DNA of 64,000 nucleotides from an uncultured Flavobacteriaceae bacterium (lineage in GTDB: Bacteria > Bacteroidota > Bacteroidia > Flavobacteriales > Flavobacteriaceae): contig CAJJAZ010000004.1 in the NCBI GenBank assembly GCA_905182295.1, forward strand, positions 141,854-205,853, given 5' to 3'. Within the stretch, counting starts at the first letter, position 1. Each line of letters opens with the position of its first letter. Shown here in pieces: positions 26,540 to 36,774 of this stretch. The notes beneath the pieces were generated by a model. That model was not told the DNA's origin. It saw nothing but the letters and a program-made list of their open reading frames with translations, and did not search any database. Made by a program: the position numbers and the translations under genes.

Positions 26540-27409
26540 ATGTCTGCTTGGTTTAAAAGAACAGAAAAAGGAATACAAACCGCAACGGAAGAAAAAAAAG
26601 ACACGCCAAAAGGCTTGTGGTACAAATCTCCTACCGGTAAAATTGTCGAATCTGATGATTTGGCTAAAAACTTTTATGTCAGTCCTGAAGACGACTATCA
26701 CGTAAGAATAGGAAGTAAGGAATATTTCGAGATACTCTTTGACCATAATAAATTCACCGAATTAGACGCCAAACTCACATCAAAAGATCCTTTAAAGTTT
26801 GAGGACACCAAGAAGTACGCAGATCGTTTAAAAGCTGCTCAGAAAAAGACAGGTTTAAAGGACGCTGTGAGAACGGGTTTTGGAAAATCTAACGGGAAGG
26901 ATATTGTGATTTGCTGTATGGATTTTACCTTTATTGGAGGGTCTATGGGCTCTGTAGTAGGAGAGAAAATTGCCAGAGGTATTGACCAGGCAATTAAGAA
27001 AAATACCCCTTTTTTAATGATTTCCAAATCTGGTGGAGCCAGAATGATGGAAGCGGCACTTTCTTTAATGCAATTGGCTAAGACGTCGGCCAAACTGGCC
27101 CAATTGGCAGAAGCAGGATTGCCTTATATTTCCTTGTGTACGGATCCAACTACGGGAGGAACTACAGCCTCTTATGCCATGTTAGGGGACATTAATATTG
27201 CAGAACCAGGGGCATTGATCGGATTTGCAGGACCAAGGGTCGTAAAAGAAGCGACTGGAAAAGATTTACCAGATGACTTTCAAACTTCTGAATTTCTACT
27301 AGAACACGGATTTTTAGACTTTATTGTCCATAGAAAAGCCTTAAAAAATAAAGTCAATCTCTATATAGACCTTATTCAAAATAATCCTTTAAGGGAAGCT
27401 GTATCATAA
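26540..27409 (+). CDS. accD: Acetyl-CoA carboxylase carboxyltransferase subunit beta
   Basis: This 289-aa crotonase-fold carboxyltransferase has the conserved blocks [35 protein letters not shown] and [17 protein letters not shown]. With AccA it transfers CO2 from carboxybiotin to acetyl-CoA to make malonyl-CoA, the extender for both fatty acids and the type III polyketide. The E. coli protein has an N-terminal zinc ribbon with four cysteines. Here the matching positions are Ser30, Gly33, Ser48 and Asp51, so the zinc site is lost although the surrounding sequence is retained. Confidence 0.95.
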   Translation: MSAWFKRTEKGIQTATEEKKDTPKGLWYKSPTGKIVESDDLAKNFYVSPEDDYHVRIGSKEYFEILFDHNKFTELDAKLTSKDPLKFEDTKKYADRLKAAQKKTGLKDAVRTGFGKSNGKDIVICCMDFTFIGGSMGSVVGEKIARGIDQAIKKNTPFLMISKSGGARMMEAALSLMQLAKTSAKLAQLAEAGLPYISLCTDPTTGGTTASYAMLGDINIAEPGALIGFAGPRVVKEATGKDLPDDFQTSEFLLEHGFLDFIVHRKALKNKVNLYIDLIQNNPLREAVS

Positions 27410-27479
27410 GTGCTTCATTTAAAAAGCATTAGCAACTAATAAAAAATTGAAAAATAAAGTTAATTTCATTTAGTTTTTC

Positions 27480-27487
27480 TATATTTG
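27480..27487 (+). promoter_or_regulatory. Candidate -7 promoter element of rpsO
   Basis: TATATTTG matches TAnnTTTG, 54 bp upstream of rpsO. The likely leader is therefore about 45-50 nt. No well-spaced -33 TTG is visible. Confidence 0.4.
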
Positions 27488-27541
27488 CGCCCTGATTGAA
27501 AATCAATCAAATACATCAAAATCATTTAAAACAATATTGGA

Positions 27542-27811
27542 ATGTATTTAACCAAAGAAGTTAAAGCCGAGATTTTCACAAAACACGGCAAATCAGCCAC
27601 TGACACTGGTAATTCAGAAGGGCAAATCTCCTTATTCACACACAGAATTAATCATCTTACGGAGCATTTAAAAAAGAACCGTAAAGATTACAATACAGAA
27701 CGTTCTTTAGTTCGTTTGGTAGGTAAAAGAAGAAGTTTATTAGACTATCTGATCAAAGTAGATGTCTTGAGATATCGTGCGATAATCAAGGAGCTTAATA
27801 TTCGTAAATAA
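27542..27811 (+). CDS. rpsO: 30S ribosomal protein S15
   Basis: This 89-aa protein has the S15 signature blocks TGNSEGQISLFTHRINHLTEHL and RRSLLDYLIKVD. It binds the central domain of 16S rRNA in early 30S assembly. A terminator follows directly after its stop codon and separates it from pnp, the common rpsO-pnp neighbour. Confidence 0.97.
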   Translation: MYLTKEVKAEIFTKHGKSATDTGNSEGQISLFTHRINHLTEHLKKNRKDYNTERSLVRLVGKRRSLLDYLIKVDVLRYRAIIKELNIRK

Positions 27812-27814
27812 TTT

Positions 27815-27842
27815 AAAAGGGAAGCTTATGCTTCCCTTTTTT
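27815..27842 (+). terminator. Rho-independent terminator after rpsO
   Basis: An 11-bp stem AAAAGGGAAGC (27815-27825) pairs with GCTTCCCTTTT (27830-27840) across loop TTAT and continues into T. Confidence 0.85.
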
Positions 27843-27997
27843 ACTTTAAAGACCGGACTTTTCAAACCGGAAATATCAAAAAGCTGATACCTAGTTTTTC
27901 ATTGGTCACACAACACACAACAACAACACAACCTGGCCGTCCAGCAGGCGGAGACCATTGTTTAACTTCCCACAGCGAGTGGGTATAATTAAATTGT

Positions 27998-30196
27998 ATG
28001 ATTCCAAAAGTATTTAAAGAGGTCATAGACCTAGGTGACGGTAGAGAAATCTCTATTGAAACTGGAAAATTAGCCAAGCAGGCCCATGGTTCTGTAGTGG
28101 TTCAGTCAGGTAAATGTATGTTACTTTGTACGGTAGTTTCTAACTACAAGCAGAGTGATGTAGACTTCTTACCTTTAACGGTAGATTACCGTGAAAAATT
28201 TGCGGCCTCTGGCCGATACCCAGGAGGTTTCTTCAAAAGAGAAGCCAGACCAAGTGATGGTGAAGTACTTACCATGAGATTAGTAGACAGGGTTTTACGT
28301 CCTTTGTTTCCAAAGGATTACCATGCAGAAACGCAGGTAATGATTCAATTAATGTCTCATGATGAAGACGTTATGCCAGACGCAATGGCTGGATTGGCTG
28401 CTTCTGCAGCTATTCAACTCTCTGACTTTCCTTTTGAATGTGCTATCTCTGAAGTAAGGGTAGGACGTATTGATGGAAAATTCATCCTTAACCCAACAAG
28501 GGCTCAGTTAGAAGTTTCTGATATTGATATGGTTATTGGTGCTTCTGCAGATTCAGTGATGATGGTAGAGGGTGAAATGCTAGAAATTAACGAAGAAGAA
28601 ATGGTAGAAGCCATTAAATTCGCTCATGACGCTATTAAAATTCAATGTGCTGCTCAAGTTAGATTGGCAGAGGCATTTGGAAAGAAAGAAGTACGTGAGT
28701 ACGCGTCTCAAAGAGAAGATGAGGCTTTAGCAGCTAAGGTTCACGAGATGGCTTACGATAAAGTATATGCCATTGCTCAAGCAGGTTCCGCAAAGCAGGA
28801 GAGGTCTGCTGCTTTCAATGACATAAAAGCAGAAATTAAAGCGAGTTTTTCTGAAGAAGAATTGGCAGATTTCGGAGACTTAATCTCTAAATATTACTAC
28901 AAAGCAGAAAAAAACGCGGTAAGAGATTTAACCTTAAACGAAGGATTGAGATTAGATGGACGTAAGACAGATGAGATTAGACCTATCTGGTGTGAGATTG
29001 ACTACTTACCCTCTACCCATGGTTCTTCTATTTTTACAAGAGGAGAAACGCAAGCTTTGGCTACTGTAACTTTAGGAACTTCTAGAGAAGCCAACAAAAT
29101 AGACATGCCCTCTTTTGAAGGAGAAGAAAGATTCTACCTTCACTACAACTTCCCTCCTTTCTCTACTGGAGAAGCAAGACCTATCAGAGGAACTTCTAGA
29201 CGAGAGGTAGGACATGGGAACTTGGCACAACGTGCCCTTAAAAATCAAATTCCAGCAGACTGTCCTTACACAGTAAGGATTGTAAGTGAAGTATTAGAAT
29301 CTAACGGTTCTTCTTCTATGGCAACCGTTTGTGCAGGTACAATGGCACTTATGGATGCTGGGGTTCAGATGATCAAACCAGTTTCTGGAATTGCTATGGG
29401 ACTTATCTCAGATGCTGAATCAGGTAAATATGCTGTATTATCAGATATCTTAGGAGATGAGGATCACTTAGGAGATATGGACTTTAAAGTAACCGGAACA
29501 GCAGACGGCATTACCGCTTGTCAGATGGACATTAAAGTGAAAGGTTTGTCTTATGAAATCTTAGTTAACGCACTTAAGCAAGCTTCTGCGGGTAGGTTAC
29601 ACATCTTATCTAAATTGGTAGAAACTATTGCTGCGCCTAAAGGGGAAGTGAAATCTTACGCTCCCAAGATGATTACCGCTAGAATTCCTAACGAGTACAT
29701 TGGTGCCTTTATTGGACCAGGAGGTAAAGTAATTCAAGAACTTCAGAAAACGACTAAAACAACTATAGTGGTCACAGAAGATCCTGTAACTGAAGAAGGA
29801 ATCATTGAGATTTTAGGAACAGAACCAGAAGGTATTGAAGCTGTATTGGCTAAGATTGACTCTCTTACTTTTAAGCCTATTGTAGGAGACCCTTATAAAG
29901 TTAGGGTAATTAAGATGTTAGATTTTGGTGCTGTAGTAGAGTATTTGGATGCTCCAGGAAACGAAGTGCTTTTACACGTGTCTGAATTGGCATGGGAAAG
30001 AACTGAAAATGTATCTGACGTGGTTAACATGGGAGATGAATTTGAAGTAAAGTACTTTGGTCAAGACCCTAGAACTAGAAAAGAAAAAGTGTCTAGAAAA
30101 GCTTTATTAGAAAAGCCAGAAGGATATGTTGCCAGACCGCCAAGAGCAGAAGGTGATCGCAGAAACGACCGTGATAGAAAACCGAGAAGAGACTAA
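27998..30196 (+). CDS. pnp: Polyribonucleotide nucleotidyltransferase (PNPase)
   Basis: This 732-aa protein has the full PNPase architecture: a first RNase PH domain (about residues 10-140), a helical linker, the catalytic second RNase PH domain (about 325-550, with [10 protein letters not shown] and [17 protein letters not shown]), a KH domain around [20 protein letters not shown] and an S1 domain starting near [13 protein letters not shown]. It degrades RNA phosphorolytically from the 3' end. The C-terminus is Arg/Asp-rich. The 186-bp spacer after rpsO holds a terminator and a small CCCAC-GTGGG hairpin at 27969-27983, 14 bp before the start, which may bear on autoregulation. Confidence 0.96.
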   Translation: MIPKVFKEVIDLGDGREISIETGKLAKQAHGSVVVQSGKCMLLCTVVSNYKQSDVDFLPLTVDYREKFAASGRYPGGFFKREARPSDGEVLTMRLVDRVLRPLFPKDYHAETQVMIQLMSHDEDVMPDAMAGLAASAAIQLSDFPFECAISEVRVGRIDGKFILNPTRAQLEVSDIDMVIGASADSVMMVEGEMLEINEEEMVEAIKFAHDAIKIQCAAQVRLAEAFGKKEVREYASQREDEALAAKVHEMAYDKVYAIAQAGSAKQERSAAFNDIKAEIKASFSEEELADFGDLISKYYYKAEKNAVRDLTLNEGLRLDGRKTDEIRPIWCEIDYLPSTHGSSIFTRGETQALATVTLGTSREANKIDMPSFEGEERFYLHYNFPPFSTGEARPIRGTSRREVGHGNLAQRALKNQIPADCPYTVRIVSEVLESNGSSSMATVCAGTMALMDAGVQMIKPVSGIAMGLISDAESGKYAVLSDILGDEDHLGDMDFKVTGTADGITACQMDIKVKGLSYEILVNALKQASAGRLHILSKLVETIAAPKGEVKSYAPKMITARIPNEYIGAFIGPGGKVIQELQKTTKTTIVVTEDPVTEEGIIEILGTEPEGIEAVLAKIDSLTFKPIVGDPYKVRVIKMLDFGAVVEYLDAPGNEVLLHVSELAWERTENVSDVVNMGDEFEVKYFGQDPRTRKEKVSRKALLEKPEGYVARPPRAEGDRRNDRDRKPRRD

Positions 30197-30217
30197 CCAC
30201 TCTTTAAGGGTACATTT

Positions 30218-30252
30218 AATAGCCAGACCGAAGGTCTGGCTATTTTTTTTTA
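30218..30252 (+). terminator. Rho-independent terminator after pnp
   Basis: A 12-bp stem AATAGCCAGACC (30218-30229) pairs with GGTCTGGCTATT (30233-30244) across loop GAA and leads into a T tract. Confidence 0.92.
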
Positions 30253-30355
30253 AATAGTTTGCTTTTTTTTGTAACCTTTTAAAGATTTGAGCGTATAATC
30301 TAGTGCGACCCATAACAAACCATTTGTTAGTCCCCAATTAATTCAGAAGACATTC

Positions 30356-31219
30356 ATGAGACAGCTTAAGATTACCAAGCAGGTGACCAATAGAGAAACC
30401 GCTTCTTTAGACAAGTATTTACAAGAAATTGGTAAGGTAGACCTCATTACCGCAGATGAAGAAGTAGAATTGGCCCAAAGAATTAAAGCGGGTGACCAGG
30501 CAGCACTTGAAAAGTTAACCAAAGCCAACCTTCGTTTTGTGGTATCTGTAGCCAAGCAATACCAAAACCAAGGATTGACCCTTCCAGATTTAATCAACGA
30601 AGGAAACTTAGGATTAATTAAAGCAGCACAACGTTTTGACGAAACCCGTGGTTTTAAATTTATCTCTTATGCGGTATGGTGGATTCGCCAATCTATCCTT
30701 CAGGCCTTGGCAGAGCAATCTAGAATTGTAAGATTGCCATTAAACAAAATTGGTTCGATCAATAAGATCAATAAGGCTTTTGCTTTCTTAGAGCAGGCAC
30801 ACGAAAGACAGCCTTCTCCTGAAGAAATTGCAAAAGAATTGGATATGACTGTAGAAGATGTAAAGCAGTCCCTTAAAAACTCGGGACGTCACGTATCCAT
30901 GGACGCGCCGCTTATAGACGGGGAAGATTCAAACCTATACGACGTATTAAGGTCTGGAGAATCTCCAAACCCAGACAGAGAACTGTTACATGAATCCCTC
31001 AGAACGGAGATTGAAAGGGCCTTAGAAACCCTAACACCAAGAGAGGCAGACGTGATCCGTCTATACTTTGGTTTGGCAGGACAGCACTCTATGACTTTAG
31101 AAGAAATTGGAGAGACGTTTGATCTTACCAGAGAACGTGTAAGACAGATTAAAGAGAAAGCCATTAGAAGATTAAAACACACTTCTCGCTCTAAAATTTT
31201 AAAAACTTACTTAGGATAA
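30356..31219 (+). CDS. rpoD: Primary RNA polymerase sigma factor (RpoD/SigA)
   Basis: This 287-aa sigma-70 protein lacks the long region 1.1 and non-conserved insertion, as usual for the primary sigma factor of Bacteroidota. Region 2 contains [37 protein letters not shown] and [15 protein letters not shown]. Region 3 follows, and region 4 ends with the helix-turn-helix block [23 protein letters not shown]. It directs RNA polymerase to the TAnnTTTG-type promoters. It stands as a single gene between two terminators. Confidence 0.95.
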   Translation: MRQLKITKQVTNRETASLDKYLQEIGKVDLITADEEVELAQRIKAGDQAALEKLTKANLRFVVSVAKQYQNQGLTLPDLINEGNLGLIKAAQRFDETRGFKFISYAVWWIRQSILQALAEQSRIVRLPLNKIGSINKINKAFAFLEQAHERQPSPEEIAKELDMTVEDVKQSLKNSGRHVSMDAPLIDGEDSNLYDVLRSGESPNPDRELLHESLRTEIERALETLTPREADVIRLYFGLAGQHSMTLEEIGETFDLTRERVRQIKEKAIRRLKHTSRSKILKTYLG

Positions 31220-31226
31220 ACCTATC

Positions 31227-31254
31227 AGCCCAGTGCCTCGCACTGGGCTTTTTT
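31227..31254 (+). terminator. Rho-independent terminator after the sigma factor gene
   Basis: A 10-bp stem AGCCCAGTGC (31227-31236) pairs with GCACTGGGCT (31240-31249) across loop CTC and continues into T. It ends only 11 bp before the trmL start, so trmL must be transcribed by read-through or from a promoter inside this region. Confidence 0.9.
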
Positions 31255-31265
31255 AATGCCATTAT

Positions 31266-31724
31266 ATGCCTTTTCACGTCGTTTTAGTGCATCCTGAAAT
31301 TCCAAACAACACAGGGAACATTGGTAGACTGTGCCTTGGAACAGGAAGCGAGCTACACCTGATCAAACCCCTTGGTTTTTCTCTAGAAGACAAGCAATTA
31401 AAAAGATCTGGATTGGACTATTGGCACAAACTAAAAGTACATATTCACGAAGATTTCTCTTCCTTCCTTCTAGCAAACCCAAATGCAAAAATGGCCTTTT
31501 ATTCCAGTAAAGGTTCTCATACTTACTGGGACCTAAAAACGGATGAAGACCAATATTTTGTTTTTGGATGTGAATCCAAAGGTCTGCCAGACGAGCTGTC
31601 ACATCAATATGAGCATGCGCTTTATAAAATACCTTTAGCGCCAAATAGCATTCGAAGTTTTAACTTAGCCAATGCGGTGAGCATTGTACTTTTTGAGGGG
31701 CAAAGACAGCAATTTTTTAAATAA
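31266..31724 (+). CDS. trmL: tRNA (cytidine/uridine-34-2'-O)-methyltransferase TrmL
   Basis: This 152-aa minimal SPOUT methyltransferase has the TrmL blocks LVHPEIPNNTGNIGRLCLGTG, FGCESKGLPDEL and RSFNLANAVSIVLFE. It methylates the wobble ribose of tRNA-Leu isoacceptors. The compact length without an extra RNA-binding domain is normal for this family. It lies directly after the sigma-factor terminator. Confidence 0.94.
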   Translation: MPFHVVLVHPEIPNNTGNIGRLCLGTGSELHLIKPLGFSLEDKQLKRSGLDYWHKLKVHIHEDFSSFLLANPNAKMAFYSSKGSHTYWDLKTDEDQYFVFGCESKGLPDELSHQYEHALYKIPLAPNSIRSFNLANAVSIVLFEGQRQQFFK

Positions 31725-31795
31725 AAGTAAACCACTCATTTTTTATTATTTTTATACTTTATTTAATCCTTTAAAACCGGCCTTAGGCTTAAAAC

Positions 31796-32455
31796 ATGTC
31801 AGAAAAAAAAATAGCCCCTTCCCTACTCGCTGCAGATTTCGCGAACCTTCAAAGAGATATTGAAATGGTCAATGCTTCCAAAGCAGATTGGTTTCATATA
31901 GATGTCATGGATGGTGTTTTTGTGCCTAATATCTCTTTTGGAATGCCGGTCATTGAGGCCATTGGAAGACATGCAAAAAAAACCTTGGACGTGCATTTAA
32001 TGATCGTAGACCCAGACCGTTATATCAATGATTTTGCTGCTCTGGGCGCAGATATTCTCACAGTGCATTACGAGGCATGTACCCATTTGCACAGAACCCT
32101 ACAAGCCATTAAAGGAGCTGGAATGAAAGCCGGAGTTGCCTTAAACCCACACAGCAGCGTCTCACTGCTTAAAGATTGCATTCAAGATATAGATTTGGTT
32201 TGTATCATGAGTGTTAATCCAGGCTTTGGTGGACAATCTTTTATTGACAATACTTTTGAAAAGGTAGGTGAGTTAAAAGCATTAATTCAATCCAAAAATG
32301 CCAACACCCTCATTGAAATAGATGGAGGCGTAACTTCAAAGAATGCTTCAGAGCTTGTAGCTGCTGGCGCAGACGTACTGGTTGCAGGTAGCTTTGTCTT
32401 TAAAAGTGACCATCCAATAGACACCATTGAGCAACTCAAGAAGCAAGTGAACTAA
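31796..32455 (+). CDS. rpe: Ribulose-phosphate 3-epimerase
   Basis: This 219-aa TIM-barrel enzyme has the conserved blocks FHIDVMDGVFVPNISFG, DVHLMIVDPDRYI, MSVNPGFGGQSF and IDGGV. It interconverts ribulose-5-phosphate and xylulose-5-phosphate in the pentose phosphate pathway. Its stop codon is directly followed by the start of the YpdA-like gene, so the two form an operon. Confidence 0.96.
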   Translation: MSEKKIAPSLLAADFANLQRDIEMVNASKADWFHIDVMDGVFVPNISFGMPVIEAIGRHAKKTLDVHLMIVDPDRYINDFAALGADILTVHYEACTHLHRTLQAIKGAGMKAGVALNPHSSVSLLKDCIQDIDLVCIMSVNPGFGGQSFIDNTFEKVGELKALIQSKNANTLIEIDGGVTSKNASELVAAGADVLVAGSFVFKSDHPIDTIEQLKKQVN

Positions 32456-33523
32456 ATGAGTGATCATTCCTCGATAAAAACAACGACAAATACTGGGACT
32501 TTAAATACCGAGAATCACCCCCTAGACCTTATTATTATTGGCGCAGGACCAATAGGAATATCTTGTGCAATTCAAGCCAAAAAAAAAGGACTGAGTTACT
32601 TGGTCCTAGAGAAAGGCTGTATGACCAATTCTCTATACAACTACCCATTAGACATGCAGTTCTTTTCTTCCTCTGAAAAATTGGAGTTAGAAGACATTCC
32701 GTTTAATTCTATTGAAGCGAAACCTAGAAGAAAAGAGGCCTTAGAGTACTACAGAAGAATTACAGATCACTTTGAGTTAAATATACAGTTCTTTGAAAAG
32801 GTATTAGACATTCTATCAAAGGCGCATAACGCAGCAAAACAAACCCTAGAATTTGAACACCAACAAGGCGCTAGTCTTTTCCAAATAAACACCTCAAAAG
32901 GAACGTATTTTACAAAAAATGTGACCATTGCAACTGGTTTTTTTGATTTGGCTGCAACACTTAATGTTCCTGGGGAAGAGTTGCCTAAAGTGAGCCATTA
33001 CTTTAAAGAGGCCCATTACTATTCTGGACAAAAACTGGCTGTTATTGGTGCTAGCAACTCTGCCATAGACGCCGCCTTGGCCTGCTATAGAAAAGGTGCC
33101 CATGTAAGCCTAATTATTAGAGGGGCTGAAGTTGGACCGAGGGTAAAGTATTGGGTGCGACCAGACATCATGAACCGAATTGAAGAAGGAAGTATTTCAG
33201 CCTATTACCATTCATCCGTAACAGAAATTGGCGCAAGCAGCCTTTCTTTTAACCAAGAGAATGTAACTAAAACCATTCAAAATGACTTTGTACTTGCACT
33301 GACAGGTTACAGGCCTAATTTACCTTTCCTCACCCAATTGGGCGTCACATTAGAAGGCACCGCTAAGATTCCTTCTCACAATCCAAAAACTATGGAAACC
33401 AATGTGCCTGGTGTGTATTTAGCAGGTGTAATATGTGGTGGATTAGAAACACACAAATGGTTTATTGAAAATTCCAGAGAACATGGAAATTTAATTACTG
33501 AACACATTCTTTCTAAGGCCTAA
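32456..33523 (+). CDS. YpdA-family bacillithiol disulfide reductase (putative)
   Basis: This 355-aa flavoprotein resembles thioredoxin reductase but lacks the CxxC redox motif. It has the FAD motif IIGAGPIGISCAIQAKKKG near residues 26-44, the NADPH motif VIGASNSAIDAALACYRKG and the C-terminal block VPGVYLAGVICGG. This is the pattern of YpdA, which reduces bacillithiol disulfide with NADPH. It abuts rpe, whose pathway is linked to NADPH supply. The N-terminal 20 residues are polar and divergent. The bacillithiol role is a family inference. Confidence 0.85.
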   Translation: MSDHSSIKTTTNTGTLNTENHPLDLIIIGAGPIGISCAIQAKKKGLSYLVLEKGCMTNSLYNYPLDMQFFSSSEKLELEDIPFNSIEAKPRRKEALEYYRRITDHFELNIQFFEKVLDILSKAHNAAKQTLEFEHQQGASLFQINTSKGTYFTKNVTIATGFFDLAATLNVPGEELPKVSHYFKEAHYYSGQKLAVIGASNSAIDAALACYRKGAHVSLIIRGAEVGPRVKYWVRPDIMNRIEEGSISAYYHSSVTEIGASSLSFNQENVTKTIQNDFVLALTGYRPNLPFLTQLGVTLEGTAKIPSHNPKTMETNVPGVYLAGVICGGLETHKWFIENSREHGNLITEHILSKA

Positions 33524-33634
33524 ATAGCCTATAATTTTTCTGAAAAACAAGAAGCGTCTTTGAAGAGCATTTAATATATATTTTATTTAAACATTAATAA
33601 TTGTATATTAGGGATTACCTAAGCTTTCCCTAAA

Positions 33635-34567
33635 ATGAGCGCAATTAAATATGCATTTTTTGTTTTGCTTTTAACCATATGCAGCATCGGCTTTAGCCAA
33701 GAGCAACCCACCATGCTATTCTTTACAGAAAATGCCCCATTCTACAATCCTGCATTTACAGGTACTTATGGGCAAGTGGCTACTGCAAATAACAGAACCC
33801 AATGGGCTGGGGTTACAGACGCGCCTGTAATGCAATCATTTTCCTATCAAAGAGATTTTAAGAACAAAGCAGCTTGGGGTTTGAGTTTTCAAAATGATAA
33901 GGTTTTTATAGAAAAGCAAGGATTATTTGCCATTGATTACAATTATAGGCTGGACCTTTCAGAAAACAGTAAATTGTATTTAGGCCTTAAAGGAGGGACT
34001 TATTTTAAAAGTATTGACAAAGCCAGGCTCAACAGACTCACCAACAGCAGCAACAATGCTTTAGATGCTGTGAGAAATTACAGCAATCCCCTTTTGGGCA
34101 TAGGGGTCCATTTAGACACCCAATATTTCTTTTTATCTGCAGGAGTCCCTAATCTATTAAACAGCAAACGATACAAAGAAAGCGAGGGCTTAGTCACTAC
34201 CGCTACAGACAGACCCAATCTATACTTAAGTACAGGAGCAACCTTGGACCTGACCAATAGTTTGGCATTAAAACCAGCCATACTTTATAGGGGGGTATCA
34301 GATGCGCCAAATTTTTACAACTTACAACTCATGCTGGAATTGAAAGATAAAGTTGGTGTTGGAATCTCAAAGATGAATAACGATTACTTTGGTGCCATGT
34401 TTATATTTAGAGGCATGGGCTTTTTGGATTTGGGGTATGCCTACGAGTTCAGTAACAGAAGCAGCAATATTGCTTTAAAAGAGAACAACCATGAGTTGTT
34501 TGTACGCTTTAAATTTTCCAACACGCCAAAACAAGCCACTTCATTAGATTCAGACGAAAGTTTTTAA
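33635..34567 (+). CDS. PorP/SprF family type IX secretion membrane protein
   Basis: This 310-aa protein has a signal peptide (MSAIKYAFFVLLLTICSIGFSQ) and the family N-terminal pattern FTENAPFYNPAFTGTYG, then NRTQWAG and SFSYQRDF, followed by repeated beta strands of an outer membrane barrel. PorP/SprF proteins assist secretion or surface attachment of specific adhesins through the type IX system. Such genes commonly lie beside a large secreted adhesin gene, but none is present here, so its partner is unknown. Confidence 0.88.
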   Translation: MSAIKYAFFVLLLTICSIGFSQEQPTMLFFTENAPFYNPAFTGTYGQVATANNRTQWAGVTDAPVMQSFSYQRDFKNKAAWGLSFQNDKVFIEKQGLFAIDYNYRLDLSENSKLYLGLKGGTYFKSIDKARLNRLTNSSNNALDAVRNYSNPLLGIGVHLDTQYFFLSAGVPNLLNSKRYKESEGLVTTATDRPNLYLSTGATLDLTNSLALKPAILYRGVSDAPNFYNLQLMLELKDKVGVGISKMNNDYFGAMFIFRGMGFLDLGYAYEFSNRSSNIALKENNHELFVRFKFSNTPKQATSLDSDESF

Positions 34568-34633
34568 TCCACCCTAAATTGTATTACATTTAGATTAGAT
34601 GCAGTAAATGACCTGCCAAATGCCATTTAATCT

Positions 34634-35886
34634 ATGCGAAAAATTCTTTCTCAACTAGGGCCTGGACTATTATTCGCAAGCATGTCCATAGGAACTTCTC
34701 ATCTGGTATTATCTACCAAAGCAGGGGCACAATACGGATGGATTATGATTTTTCCAATCCTCCTAGCGAATGTATTGAAATACCCCTTCTTTGAATTTGG
34801 GATACGCTATACCCACACCTTTAAAAAATCACTCTTGGAAGGCTACGCAGATATGGGTAAAAAATACCTTTGGGGGTATACCCTTATAACCATAGTGAGT
34901 GCGCTCACACTGTTAGCGGCACTTTATATTGTCACAGCAGGCCTATTAAAACAATTATTCCCCTGGCTTTACTTTACAGACACAGTAGTGGCCTTATGTT
35001 TATTTATAGGGATTAGTACGGTACTGATTCTAGGACGCTATAAAATACTTGAAGGGATAGTCAAAATCCTTTTAGCGCTATTGACGGTAGCTTTAATTAT
35101 AACAACCACCACCGTATTGTTTAAAGGACCTATTGAAAGCGTACCCCATTTTACAAGCCAACCTATATTTAGCGAAATTGGTTTGCTTTTTATGATTGGT
35201 TTGATGGGATGGATGCCAACCGCAGTAGAGGCTTCCAGCTGGGTAAGTCTTTGGCGCTTGGAAAAAGATAAAAAAATCAAAAAGATAAAAATACATCTGT
35301 AGACAATAGCCTAAAAGACACTTTGACAGAATTTAATTTAGGCTATTTACTCACAGCCATACTAGCAGTTTTCTTTTTAGTGATTGGTTGGTTTACGCTC
35401 TATGGCTCTGGGATAGAAATGAGCGCAAGCACGAGTATTTTCGCGGAGCAACTCATTCAAATGTTCACCATCCACATGGGGGAATGGTCCTATTTTTTTA
35501 TTGCATTGGCCGCTTTCGCCACCATGTTTAGCACTTGCATGACCGCCCATGATGCTATAGCCAGGGTAGGCTTGGATACCATAAAAGTATTGGGAAACAA
35601 AAAAACTACCAAATGGCGCTATGAATACTTCATTATACTCTTAGCCATACTAAACTTTATGGTTATCTGGTGGGCCGGAGGTCAAATGGGTACCCTGGTG
35701 GCTTTAGCTACTTTTGTGTCTTTTGTTTTTGCGCCAGCTGTAGGACTTCTCAACCATAAGGTGGTGACCCAAAAAAACATGCCTAAAGAATCAAAAGTTC
35801 CTAAATGGTTAATCATTTTGAGCTACACCGGGATGATTTTCTTGAGCCTATTCGCCTTGTACTACTGTTCTGTGGTGCTCTTTTAG
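34634..35886 (+). pseudogene. Nramp-family transporter interrupted by a frameshift in an A7 run
   Basis: The first 222 codons (34634-35302) encode an Nramp-like N-terminus (LGPGLLFASMSIGTSHLV, then AGAQYGW). The second open stretch (codons up to 35886) continues the same protein with further membrane segments but has no credible ATG; its longest version would begin with TTG at 35323. Adding one A to the seven-A run at 35270-35276 joins both parts into a single frame through KDKNTSVDNSLKDT. The canonical metal-site motif DPGN of helix 1 is replaced by a SIGTS segment, and the helix 6 MPH motif reads MPTAVEAS. It could be a pseudogene, a phase-variable gene, a slippage site or a sequencing error. 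It overlaps the convergent fabD gene by 4 bp. Confidence 0.8.
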
Positions 35887-36770
35887 CCTAAAAAAGCTGG
35901 CGCTGATGTTGCTACCTCTGAAGCAATTTTCTTCACCAAACCTTGCAACACTTTTCCAGGACCTAATTCAATAAATTCAGAAGCACCGTCAGCTACCATA
36001 GACTGAACACTTTGTGTCCATTTCACTGGAGCAGTTAACTGTGAAATTAAATGGGCCTTTATCTCTTCAGGATCTGTTACCGCAGCAGCAGTAACATTTT
36101 GATAAATAGGACAGACAGGAGCGCTAAAAGTTGTGGCCTCTATGGCAGCTGCCAAGGCAGTTCTAGCTGGCTCCATGAGTGGAGAATGAAAAGCGCCACC
36201 AACAGGGAGCAATAAAGCCCTTCTTGCACCAGCCTCTTTGAGAGAATCACAGGCTTTTTCTACCGCTTCTAAAGCGCCTGAGATAACCAATTGTCCGGGA
36301 CAATTATAATTTGCTGCTACAACAACACCAGGGGTGTTTTTACAGATTTCCACCACCAAATGATCTTCTAATCCAAGCACAGCAGCCATGGTTCCAGCGG
36401 TTTTATCACAGGCGTCTTGCATCGCTAACGCTCGCTGATGCACCAAGCGCAATCCATCTTCAAAATCAAGTACTCCATTAGTTACTAAGGCAGAAAATTC
36501 TCCCAACGAATGTCCAGCGACCATTTGAGGCGTGAAATCACTCCCCAAAGCTTTTGCCATAGCCACAGAATGAAGGAAAATAGCCGGCTGAGTGATTTGA
36601 GTTTGCTTTAAATCTTCCGCACTTCCCTCAAACATGGTTTTGGTAATTTCAAAACCCAAAATGCTGTTGGCGGTATCCATCATTTCTTTTACTGCGGGAA
36701 ATTGCTCGTATAAGTCCTTTCCCATTCCAGAAAACTGAGCCCCTTGACCCGGAAATACATATGCTTTCAT
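35883..36770 (-). CDS. fabD: Malonyl-CoA:ACP transacylase
   Basis: This 295-aa transacylase has the GQGAQ block at the N-terminus, the active serine at residue 88 in VAGHSLGEFSALV and a histidine in GGAFHSPLM. It loads malonyl groups from CoA onto ACP for fatty acid synthesis, and could also feed the ketosynthase of the polyketide operon, which has no transacylase of its own. The gene lies 4 bp after the gamma carbonic anhydrase gene and overlaps the convergent Nramp gene by 4 bp. Confidence 0.96.
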   Translation of the reverse strand: MKAYVFPGQGAQFSGMGKDLYEQFPAVKEMMDTANSILGFEITKTMFEGSAEDLKQTQITQPAIFLHSVAMAKALGSDFTPQMVAGHSLGEFSALVTNGVLDFEDGLRLVHQRALAMQDACDKTAGTMAAVLGLEDHLVVEICKNTPGVVVAANYNCPGQLVISGALEAVEKACDSLKEAGARRALLLPVGGAFHSPLMEPARTALAAAIEATTFSAPVCPIYQNVTAAAVTDPEEIKAHLISQLTAPVKWTQSVQSMVADGASEFIELGPGKVLQGLVKKIASEVATSAPAFLG

Positions 36771-36774
36771 ATTC

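Noticed and set aside
35323-35886. Separate short transporter gene
   Set aside because: Its only upstream start is TTG, and it continues the Nramp frame broken at the A7 run; it is the second half of one gene.
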